NCBI GenBank assembly: GCA_016200125.1
Contig: JACQFK010000172.1
Coordinates: 1-5,168, forward strand
Origin: Planctomycetota bacterium
GTDB lineage: Bacteria; Planctomycetota; MHYJ01; JACPRB01
Direction of reading: 5' to 3'
Length of the DNA stretch: 5,168 nucleotides
Part shown: piece by piece, positions 1 through 5,168 of the stretch
Layout: each line of letters opens with the position of its first letter
Position numbering within the stretch: the stretch's first letter is position 1
Translations under genes and position numbers: made by a program
The notes under the pieces: model-generated
What the model saw: the letters and a program-made list of their open reading frames with translations, nothing else
What the model was told of the DNA's origin: nothing
Database searches by the model: none

Positions 1-64
1 CCCGGACCACCCGGTAGAGGACCGACTCCTCCGGCCGCCGGCGCCGGTACGACTCGACTTCCAC
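1..64 (-). CDS. IS91-type transposase, N-terminal fragment (cut by window edge)
   Basis: Reading the minus strand from a GTG at 64 gives 21 codons that stay open to the window edge, containing RRRRPEESVLYRVVR. I recognise this Y-R-x-R-x-P-E-x-S-V-L-Y-R-V-V pattern as the usual first residues of IS91-type transposases, just ahead of their zinc-binding domain. Those enzymes are rolling-circle (Y2, HUH-type) transposases. Everything catalytic lies beyond position 1, so neither activity nor completeness can be judged. The GTG is chosen because no ATG, GTG or TTG precedes it in frame near by, and the family motif begins only a few residues later; a weak GGACGG lies upstream. The gene reads in the same direction as the dehydratase, 137 bp beyond that gene's stop. 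The assignment rests on a short motif. The alternative is a chance open frame, but the fit to the family start is good. Confidence 0.6.
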   Translation of the reverse strand, partial: MEVESYRRRRPEESVLYRVVR

Positions 65-201
65 GAGCCGTCCAGCGCAACAGGCGTGCCGAGCGAAATG
101 CTTCGTGGAAATGCAGGTCGGCCGGAAACCGCGTTACTTTACGTAACGTCACGTTACGATACGCAACGCGACCGCCGCAAGGAGCCCGAGAATCTGTGGG
201 C
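65..201. other. Non-coding spacer between dehydratase stop and transposase start
   Basis: This 137-bp stretch has no convincing gene. It is the 3' flank of the dehydratase and the 5' flank of the putative transposase. It contains a heptamer GAAATGC repeated directly at 95-101 and 108-114, a tiny CGAA-ATGC-TTCG inverted repeat at 94-105, and a large near-palindrome listed separately. The part from 131 to 169 is visibly more A+T-rich than the coding DNA around it. If the transposase call is right, one end of the insertion element (the end upstream of its gene) should fall here or just inside the dehydratase 3' end, but the boundary cannot be placed from one copy. Confidence 0.55.
130..170. repeat. 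41-nt near-palindrome (centre at position 150)
   Basis: Positions 130-170 form an inverted repeat around C150: 16 of the 20 base pairs symmetric about the centre are complementary. The inner core at 142-158, CGTAACGTCACGTTACG, is a perfect 8-bp inverted repeat with a one-base centre, and the outer arms CGCGTT (130-135) and AACGCG (165-170) also match perfectly at the same symmetric distance. CGTTAC occurs at 132-137 and 152-157 and its complement GTAACG at 143-148, so two alternative 6-bp hairpins compete for the middle copy. In minus-strand RNA one mismatch (136/164) becomes a U-G wobble. There is no clear U-tract after it, so it is not a textbook intrinsic terminator. It could be the hairpin end of a rolling-circle element, a transcript-end hairpin for the dehydratase operon, or a dyad operator. 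Confidence 0.7.
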
Positions 202-1362
202 CTACTTCTTCTCCCCCGACTGCCGCCGGTGCCAGTCGTCCTTGAACAGGTTGAAGGTCTCCCCCTTGGGCGGGTGCTCGCGGATGAAGTCCTCGTTCAG
301 CGTCACCCCCAGGCCCGGGCCGCCGGGCAGCGAGAAGTAGCCGTCCTTCACCTCCGGATAGCCGGGGCCGCTCGCGGCCTGCTTCACCCAGGCGTCCACG
401 AAATCGTTGAAGTGCTCCTGAATCTTGAAGTTCGGACAGCCGGCCGCCAGGTGCAGGCAGGCCGCCGTGCTCAGCGGGCCCCCCGTGTTGTGCGGCGCAA
501 ACGTCACGTACGACGCGTCCGCCATCGCCGCCATCTTCTTGCCCTCCAGGATCCCGCACGAAAGCGTGATGTCCGTCTGAAGCACGTCCGCCGCCCCCAG
601 CTCCAGCAGCCGCCGCGTCTCGTGCCGCGTGTGGATCCGCTCGCCCGTCGCGACCGGGATGTTGATCTTCGCCGAGGCCTTGGCCAGCGCCTCGAGGTTG
701 TCCGCCGGCACCGGCTCCTCCAGCCAGGAGGGCTTGAAGGGCTCGAGGTCATGCGCGAGGTCGATCGCCGTCGCGGGACTGAAGCGGCCGTGCATCTCGA
801 TCATGATCTCCACGTCCGGCCCCACCGTCCCCCGGATCGCCTCGACGAGCCCGATCGACCGGTTCTTCTCCCCGCGCTCCATCTCGTAGAAGCCCGAGCC
901 GAAGGGGTCCACCTTCAGCGCGCGGTAGCCCTTCGCCGTCACCTTCTTCGCCGCCTCGGCGAAGGCCTCGGGCGTCCGCTCCACGGTGTACCAGCCGTTC
1001 GCGTAGGCCTTGATCCGGTCGCGCGTCGCGCCGCCCAGCAGGTTGTAGACCGGCTGGCCGAGCGCCTTCCCGATGATGTCCCAGCAGGCCATCTCGACCA
1101 GCGCGATCCCCGCGCCCGAGATGTCGTTCACCCGGAGGAAGTCGTCCACGAAGGCCCGCTGGACCAGCCGCTCGATCGCGAAGGGGTCGCTCCCCAGCAC
1201 GTAGCGCTTCTCGATCTGCTTCAGGTAGCCGAGCACGGCATCGGAGCGGATCGACCGCACCTCCGACACGCCGACGAGCCCCTCGTCGGTCTCGACTTTG
1301 AGGAAGGTCAGGTTGCGCCAGGGCGTTCCGAGCATCAACGGAGTGAGCTTCGAGATCTTCAT
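202..1362 (-). CDS. Enolase-superfamily dehydratase (mandelate racemase / D-galactonate dehydratase-like)
   Basis: This 386-residue protein, of usual family length, likely removes water from a sugar acid to give a 2-keto-3-deoxy sugar acid in the cytoplasm. The N-terminal alpha+beta capping domain covers about residues 1-115 and ends with the typical A-x-V/L-E-x-A-C/L-W-D-I-x-G-K-A-x-G-x-P stretch (87-104). The TIM-barrel follows with KVDPF at 150-154, EMHGR at 189-193, EEP at 215-217, GER at 240-242, D264, APHN at 289-292 and QEH at 315-317. By comparison with E. coli galactonate dehydratase, the Mg ligands would be E189, E215 and E241, with H191 and the D264-H291 dyad as acid/base residues and E316 near the active site. 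The usual first ligand there is Asp, so E189 is a conservative change. An AAGGAG sits 9 nt before the ATG. It is the last gene of the minus-strand cluster, 64 bp after the kinase. The exact substrate (galactonate, another aldonate or a uronate product) is not determinable here. Confidence 0.88.
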   Translation of the reverse strand: MKISKLTPLMLGTPWRNLTFLKVETDEGLVGVSEVRSIRSDAVLGYLKQIEKRYVLGSDPFAIERLVQRAFVDDFLRVNDISGAGIALVEMACWDIIGKALGQPVYNLLGGATRDRIKAYANGWYTVERTPEAFAEAAKKVTAKGYRALKVDPFGSGFYEMERGEKNRSIGLVEAIRGTVGPDVEIMIEMHGRFSPATAIDLAHDLEPFKPSWLEEPVPADNLEALAKASAKINIPVATGERIHTRHETRRLLELGAADVLQTDITLSCGILEGKKMAAMADASYVTFAPHNTGGPLSTAACLHLAAGCPNFKIQEHFNDFVDAWVKQAASGPGYPEVKDGYFSLPGGPGLGVTLNEDFIREHPPKGETFNLFKDDWHRRQSGEKK

Positions 1363-1371
1363 CGCGGGTTT

Positions 1372-1377
1372 CTCCTT
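1372..1377 (-). promoter_or_regulatory. Shine-Dalgarno of the dehydratase gene
   Basis: On the minus strand AAGGAG lies 9 nt before the ATG at 1362. It is the only well-formed ribosome binding site in the window and fixes this start. The surrounding 64-bp gap (1363-1426) separates the gene from the kinase stop and is long enough for its own promoter, but I see only a weak candidate (TCAACT-N17-TCTAAC), which I do not call. Confidence 0.75.
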
Positions 1378-1426
1378 GGGGTTAGAGTGTCTCTTGATCG
1401 AAAAGTTGAGACATGATTCGCGGCCG

Positions 1427-3010
1427 CTACTTCTCGGGGCCGTCTTCCTTCAGGACCTGCTCGATGTCCTCCTTCGGGAGGCGGACGGTGGTGTCGCCGA
1501 CCTTGACCATGTAGGCGTCGGGGAGCTCCTCGGTGACCGGCGCCTGGATCCTGCCGCCCGACTTCATGCGGAAGGTCCAGAGGCCCCTGCCGGAGGCCGG
1601 CGTCTTGCCCGCCTGGCGGTCGAGCTCCTGGTGAAGCTCCACCTTCTTGAGCAGGACCGTCTCGACGTGGCGCGACTTCGGGTGCTTGTCGAGGAACTCC
1701 GCGCAGGCCTGGATCGCGGAGGGGATCGGCTGCGTGGCGATCACGTGCTGGAGATGCTCGAGGTCGGCCTTCTCGAGCACGTCGATCTTCGGCGTCGGGT
1801 CCTTCACCGGCGGGCGCGGCAGGGGTGGGACCACCACCAGGGGCGGGGGAAGCTCGGGAGGCGGCGGCGCCGCGGGCTGAGTGGCGACGATGACGATCGC
1901 GATCAGCGCCGCGACGAGGACGCCGCCCGCGACCAGGATCGGCCGGAGCGGCGGGCCCTCGGAGCGGACCGTGACGATCACCGGCGCGTGGGCGGGGGCC
2001 GGAACCGGCGCCGCGGCCGGCGCGGCGAGCAGCTCGAGGGCCGCCTTCGCGGAGGCGGGGCGGTCGTCGCGCTCCTTGCTCAGGAGCTTGCGGAGCAGCT
2101 CGTCGATCTGCGGCGAAAGCTGGGGGTCCCAGGCCTTGGGCGGGGCGAGCGGCTCGTAGATCTGCTTCTTCAGCTTGTCGGTGACGCTGCCGCCGCTGAA
2201 GGGCGCGCGCCCCGAGATGACGCGGTAGATCGTGCCGCCCAGCGAGTAGAGGTCGGACCGCGCGTCGGGCGCCTGGCCGAGCGCGAGCTCGGGCGCCGCG
2301 TAATCTGCAGACCCCGAGAATTTTCCGGCCTCCGGCACGTCCCAGGCGAGGCCGAAGTCGGCAAGCATGGCCTCGCCGGACGCGGTCATGAGCACGTTGC
2401 TCGGCTTGATGTCGCGGTGAAGGAGGCCCGCTTCATGGATGGCCTCGAGGCCCGAGAGCAGGTCGCGGGCGAGCTTGAGCAGCTGGTCGTTGGAGAAGGG
2501 CCCGGTGCGCAGCGCCTGGGAGAGCGTGGGGCCGTCGACGTACTGCATCGCCAGGTACGCGGCGTTGTTCTCGGTCCCGAAGTCGAAGACCTGGACCACG
2601 TGGGGATGGTCGACCTTGGCCAGCGCCACGGCCTCGCGCGCCAGCCGGGCCACCTTCTCGGGCTCCTGCACCAGGGCCGGGGGGAGGACCTTGACCGCGA
2701 CCTTCCGCTTCAGCGTCTCGTGCTCGGCCAGGTAGACCTGGCCGCCGGAGCCCGAGCCGAGGAGGCCGGTCAGCCGGTAGTGGCCGAGCAGCGTGCCCGT
2801 CAGCGCGTCGGGCGGAAGGGTCGGGCCGGGATCGATCGAGACCTCGGGGAGGTCGTCGTCGGGGACGTTGCCCTTCTCGCGGATCTGGAAGCGGCTGCCG
2901 CCTCGGTGCTTGATCTTGGCGTTGCACTGGGGACAGCGCCACTTGCGGCCGTTCAGACGGTCGTCGATCGCCTTGAAGAAGCCGCAGGCGGGACAGGTGA
3001 AGTCAATCAA
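1427..3010 (-). CDS. Transmembrane Ser/Thr protein kinase with N-terminal zinc ribbon
   Basis: This is a 527-residue Hanks-type protein kinase. Residues 6-29 form a zinc ribbon with paired CPAC and CPQC. The kinase domain spans about 78-330 and has every key element: glycine loop G85-x-G87-x-x-G90-x-V92, VAVK with K107, E126, HRDIKPSN (198-205, D200, N205), DFG (218-220), APE (239-241), D253 and R317, so it should be active. An Ala/Pro linker leads to one hydrophobic segment at about 358-376, then a proline-rich stalk (379-407), a helical stretch (about 410-464) and a short beta-rich end (about 474-523) placed outside the membrane. The TTG at 3010 is chosen because it lies directly before the zinc ribbon; upstream in frame there is no ATG or GTG start until the reading overlaps the esterase in the wrong frame. 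The esterase stop is 26 bp upstream. The target and signal are unknown. Zinc-ribbon kinases of this layout are common in Planctomycetota. Confidence 0.9.
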   Translation of the reverse strand: MIDFTCPACGFFKAIDDRLNGRKWRCPQCNAKIKHRGGSRFQIREKGNVPDDDLPEVSIDPGPTLPPDALTGTLLGHYRLTGLLGSGSGGQVYLAEHETLKRKVAVKVLPPALVQEPEKVARLAREAVALAKVDHPHVVQVFDFGTENNAAYLAMQYVDGPTLSQALRTGPFSNDQLLKLARDLLSGLEAIHEAGLLHRDIKPSNVLMTASGEAMLADFGLAWDVPEAGKFSGSADYAAPELALGQAPDARSDLYSLGGTIYRVISGRAPFSGGSVTDKLKKQIYEPLAPPKAWDPQLSPQIDELLRKLLSKERDDRPASAKAALELLAAPAAAPVPAPAHAPVIVTVRSEGPPLRPILVAGGVLVAALIAIVIVATQPAAPPPPELPPPLVVVPPLPRPPVKDPTPKIDVLEKADLEHLQHVIATQPIPSAIQACAEFLDKHPKSRHVETVLLKKVELHQELDRQAGKTPASGRGLWTFRMKSGGRIQAPVTEELPDAYMVKVGDTTVRLPKEDIEQVLKEDGPEK

Positions 3011-3017
3011 CGCCCGT

Positions 3018-3026
3018 ACTATACCA
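3018..3026 (-). promoter_or_regulatory. Extended -10 promoter motif before the kinase
   Basis: The minus strand reads TGGTATAGT here: a TGn extension followed by TATAGT, five of six bases of the sigma-70 type -10 consensus. No good -35 is visible (GTTCCG at 17-bp spacing), as is allowed for extended -10 promoters. The hexamer ends 7 nt before the TTG start, so transcription would begin at or within about one base of the start codon, giving a leaderless message. No Shine-Dalgarno is present before the TTG, which fits. The motif stands out as A+T-rich within G+C-rich sequence. It has not been tested and could be chance. Confidence 0.45.
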
Positions 3027-3036
3027 CGATCCCGAC

Positions 3037-3906
3037 CTAGCGGAACGCCTGGGCCTGGAACTCCAGCAGGTCGGCGGCCATCTTGGGGAAATACTGGCCG
3101 TGGTTGTGCTCGACGTCCTCGAAGACCCGGAGGTCGGGCGCCAGGCCCAGCCCCTTCAGGTGGTCCACGAAGGGGCCGTGGGACTTGAAGGTGCCGTCCT
3201 TGTCCCCTACGTAGAGCCGCATCGCGACCCGACCCTTGATCTTCTCGGCGTTCCCGGCCGCCAGCTTCCAGGGGCAGCCGTCGCGGTAGACCGACTCCAT
3301 CGGCGTGCCGCGGGCGCGGCGGAAGTCGATCGTGCGGTCCGCGTTGCCGAGGGCGCCGCCGATCGACGCGGCCGAGCAGAAGAGCTCGGGGTACTTGAAC
3401 GCGAGATGAAAGGCGCCGTAGCCGCCCATCGAGAAGCCGCAGACGGCGCGGCCTTCGCGCGAGCCGAGGGTCCGGTAGGTCCTGTCGATCAGCGGGATCA
3501 GCTCCTTGACGATCATCGTCTCGACCATCACCTTGCCGCCCGCCCAGTCGAGGTACCAGCTGGAGTAACCGCCGTTGGGGAAGACGTAGATCATCGGCGG
3601 GATCTTCTTCTCGCGGATCGCCTGGAGCACCATGCCGGCGAAGCCCGAATCGGAGCGCTCCGTCCCCGTCATCCCGTGGAGGAAGTAGGCCGCCGGGAAC
3701 TTTTCGGTCGACTCCTTGTAGCCCGGGGGCAGGAAGACGTTGTAGCCCACGTCGAGGTCCATCGCCGCGCTGTGAAGCGTGCCGTGCTCCATGCCCGCGA
3801 TCGCGGGCGGATCGGGGACGACCCAGCGCCAGGTGGCGGGGTCGTCCGTGGGCTTCTTGTCGGCTTGGACGAAGGCGAGCGCGAGCAGGAAGAAGGTGGA
3901 AGTCAT
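3037..3906 (-). CDS. Secreted alpha/beta-hydrolase esterase (esterase D / CE1-like)
   Basis: This 289-residue serine esterase probably hydrolyses carboxylic esters outside the cytoplasm. A short hydrophobic leader (residues 4-15, ending VQA before DKK) looks like a signal peptide. The alpha/beta-hydrolase fold shows the LPPGY strand-turn (59-63), the FLHGM oxyanion region (75-79), a substrate loop around YVFPNGG (107-113), the nucleophile elbow GFSMGGYGA (157-165, S159), a probable acid D235 or D237 in VGDKDGT, and a probable catalytic histidine H267 in EHNHG. This pattern matches the putative-esterase (esterase D, acetyl-xylan/feruloyl esterase CE1) family. The ATG at 3906 has AGGAG only 1 nt upstream, which is unusually close. 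An in-frame GTG at 3939 would add 11 residues with four arginines, a better signal-peptide n-region, but has no visible ribosome site. It is the first gene of the minus-strand cluster. The natural substrate is not predictable. Confidence 0.87.
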   Translation of the reverse strand: MTSTFFLLALAFVQADKKPTDDPATWRWVVPDPPAIAGMEHGTLHSAAMDLDVGYNVFLPPGYKESTEKFPAAYFLHGMTGTERSDSGFAGMVLQAIREKKIPPMIYVFPNGGYSSWYLDWAGGKVMVETMIVKELIPLIDRTYRTLGSREGRAVCGFSMGGYGAFHLAFKYPELFCSAASIGGALGNADRTIDFRRARGTPMESVYRDGCPWKLAAGNAEKIKGRVAMRLYVGDKDGTFKSHGPFVDHLKGLGLAPDLRVFEDVEHNHGQYFPKMAADLLEFQAQAFR

Positions 3907-3950
3907 GCTCCTGATAACCCGGGGGGCGCGGGACCTCACGCGCGAATCCG

Positions 3951-3979
3951 TAGACTCGCACGGCCGGGACGGGCATACT
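3951..3979 (+). promoter_or_regulatory. Candidate promoter of the oxidoreductase in the divergent region
   Basis: TAGACT (3951-3956) and CATACT (3974-3979) are separated by 17 bp and each matches four of six bases of the sigma-70 type -35 and -10 consensus. The ATG at 3988 lies 8 nt after the -10, so the message would be nearly leaderless. Only a weak GAGA (3982-3985) precedes the ATG. The whole 81-bp gap between the divergent genes (3907-3987) must hold both promoters; no clear one is seen for the esterase. Confidence 0.35.
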
Positions 3980-3987
3980 CTGAGATC

Positions 3988-5168
3988 ATGAACTTGAAAA
4001 CCGTCCGCGTCGGGCTCGTCGGATCGCAGTTTATCTCGACCATCCACGCCGAGTCGCTCAAGCGGGTGCCGCAGGCGGAGCTGTCCGCCGTCCTGTCGCC
4101 CAGCGGAACCCACGCCGAGGACTTCGCGAAGAAGCACGGGGTGCGCCGCGCCTTCCGCGACCTCGACAAGTTCCTCGCGAGCGGGATCGACCTCGTGGTG
4201 CTCGGCTGTCCCAACGACCTGCACGCGGACCTCGCGGTCGCCGCGGCGAAGGCGGGGAAGCACGTCGTCTGCGAGAAGCCGCTCGCGCCGTCGCTCGCCG
4301 AGGCCGACCGGATGATCGGGGCCTGCCGCAAGGCGGGCGTGAAGCTGATGTACGCCGAGGAGCTCTGCTTCACGCCGAAGTACGTGCGGATGAAGAGGCT
4401 GCTCGACGAGGGGGCGCTGGGTCGGCCCTATCTCGTGAAGCAGTCGGAGAAGCACGACGGGCCCCATTCGCCGTGGTTCTGGGACGTCAACCGCTCGGGC
4501 GGCGGCGTGACGATGGACATGGGCTGCCACGCCATCGAGTTCTTCCGCTGGATGCTGGGCAAGGCGCCGGGCCAGCGGCCCTGGGGCGAAAAGAAGGCCG
4601 AGACGGAGCAGACGCAGTCGCACGAGACGCCGCTCGGCGAGGGGATCGTGCCGCTGAGGAAGCCGAAGGCGGTCTCGGTCTTCGCCGAGATGGCGACGTT
4701 CGTCCACGCGGAGAAGACGCAGGGGGACGACAACGCGCTGATCACGGTGCGCTTCGAGACCGACGAGGGCGAAGCGATGGGGATCGCGGAGGAGAGCTGG
4801 ACGAAGAAAGGCGGCATGGACGACACCGCGGAGGTCCACGGCTCGGACGGCGTGGCCTACGCCGACCTGCTGCAGGGCAACGCGATCGTCGCCTACTCCG
4901 ACAAGGGCTACTCCTACGCGGTGGAAAAGGCCGGCACCACCCGCGGCTGGAGCTTCTGCACTTTCGAGGAGCTGTGGAACTACGGCTTCCCGCAGGAGTT
5001 CGCCCACTTCGTCGACTGCGTCGCGAACGACAAGCCGCCGCTCGAGACGGGCGAAGACGGCCGCGCGGTACTCGAGATCCTGCTCGCCGCCTACGCCTCG
5101 GCGGGCAGCGGGAAGAAGATCGCGCTCCCCTTCTCGACCGACGTGAAGCGTCCCATCGACCTCTGGAG
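3988..5168 (+). CDS. Gfo/Idh/MocA-family NAD(P)-dependent oxidoreductase (3' end cut by window edge)
   Basis: 393 codons are open from the ATG to the window edge with no stop, so this is a partial gene, although the length and the closing PVKRPIDLW-like residues suggest only a few codons are missing. The family oxidises or reduces sugars, inositols and related polyols with NAD(P) in the cytoplasm. The Rossmann domain covers about 1-122, with the dinucleotide loop GLVGSQFIS (9-17), PNDLHAD (75-81) and EKP (96-98), the family's catalytic/cofactor lysine being K97. The C-terminal alpha/beta domain carries GGGVTMDMGCHAIEFFRW (171-188) with D177 and H181 at the usual catalytic DxGxH positions. The third glycine of the GxxGxG loop is replaced by Q14. 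A region at about 192-240 is long, charged and variable. It is divergent from the esterase-kinase-dehydratase cluster with an 81-bp shared upstream region, suggesting related function. The substrate is unknown. Confidence 0.88.
   Translation, partial: MNLKTVRVGLVGSQFISTIHAESLKRVPQAELSAVLSPSGTHAEDFAKKHGVRRAFRDLDKFLASGIDLVVLGCPNDLHADLAVAAAKAGKHVVCEKPLAPSLAEADRMIGACRKAGVKLMYAEELCFTPKYVRMKRLLDEGALGRPYLVKQSEKHDGPHSPWFWDVNRSGGGVTMDMGCHAIEFFRWMLGKAPGQRPWGEKKAETEQTQSHETPLGEGIVPLRKPKAVSVFAEMATFVHAEKTQGDDNALITVRFETDEGEAMGIAEESWTKKGGMDDTAEVHGSDGVAYADLLQGNAIVAYSDKGYSYAVEKAGTTRGWSFCTFEELWNYGFPQEFAHFVDCVANDKPPLETGEDGRAVLEILLAAYASAGSGKKIALPFSTDVKRPIDLW

Noticed and set aside
1389..1412. GTCTC/GAGAC inverted repeat in the kinase-dehydratase gap, considered as a terminator or operator
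   Set aside because: Only 5 bp of stem around a 14-nt loop with no further pairing and no U-tract; this is easily expected by chance.
196..1416. Long plus-strand open frame (406 codons) opposite the dehydratase
   Set aside because: It is the antisense reading of a clear enolase-superfamily gene; the product is Arg/Leu/Val/His-rich with no recognisable domain, as expected from strong third-position G+C bias.
1797..1880. Proline-codon-rich repetitive stretch, considered as a tandem repeat or recombination site
   Set aside because: It encodes the kinase's proline-rich stalk after the membrane segment; the repetition follows from CCG/CCC codons.
1298..3040. Long plus-strand open frame (580 codons) opposite the kinase
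   Set aside because: It mirrors the kinase gene, is Arg/Gly/Asp/Leu-rich and low in complexity, and has no family motif.
3011..3976. Apparent 320-residue N-terminal extension of the kinase reading frame
   Set aside because: This part overlaps the esterase in another frame and is Arg/Pro-rich nonsense; true kinase coding begins at the zinc ribbon near 3010.
3907..5007. Apparent long N-terminal extension of the esterase frame across the oxidoreductase
   Set aside because: It is the antisense reading of the Gfo/Idh gene; the conserved esterase sequence and its signal peptide start only near 3906.
1..5168. CRISPR array, tRNA, rRNA or riboswitch
   Set aside because: No regularly spaced repeats were seen, no cloverleaf or rRNA-like sequence was recognised, and the intergenic gaps are too short for a known riboswitch.

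Overview
The window is a strongly G+C-rich bacterial segment with five coding regions. Three complete genes lie head to tail on the minus strand: a secreted alpha/beta-hydrolase esterase (3906-3037), a transmembrane Ser/Thr protein kinase with an N-terminal zinc ribbon (3010-1427), and a galactonate-dehydratase-like member of the enolase superfamily (1362-202). A Gfo/Idh/MocA-type NAD(P)-dependent sugar oxidoreductase is divergently transcribed on the plus strand from 3988 and runs off the right edge. At the extreme left edge, positions 64-1 on the minus strand hold the first 21 codons of what looks like an IS91-type transposase.

The zinc-ribbon/kinase/TM architecture, an abundance of sugar-acid dehydratase and Gfo/Idh proteins, and starts with poor Shine-Dalgarno sequences together suggest Planctomycetota or a similar high-GC environmental lineage. 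This is inference: no rRNA or other phylogenetic marker is present.

Layout, left to right: 1-64, truncated transposase start; 65-201, non-coding, with a 41-nt near-palindrome centred on position 150; 202-1362, dehydratase with a good Shine-Dalgarno at 1372-1377; 1363-1426, short gap; 1427-3010, kinase; 3011-3036, a 26-bp gap holding an extended -10 promoter motif directly in front of a TTG start; 3037-3906, esterase; 3907-3987, divergent promoter region; 3988-5168, oxidoreductase, nearly complete.

Functional reading: the exported esterase could release acyl groups from a carbohydrate or hydrolyse an ester substrate outside the cytoplasm. The oxidoreductase could oxidise a sugar or sugar derivative, and the dehydratase could convert the resulting sugar acid to a 2-keto-3-deoxy acid. 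The kinase, with a cytoplasmic catalytic domain and an exterior C-terminal domain, may report an external condition to this cluster, but no substrate can be named from sequence alone. The window does not prove a new system. The points most worth a second look are the palindrome beside the transposase start, the kinase's apparent internal leaderless promoter, its unassigned exterior domain, and two substitutions at normally conserved positions in the metabolic enzymes.
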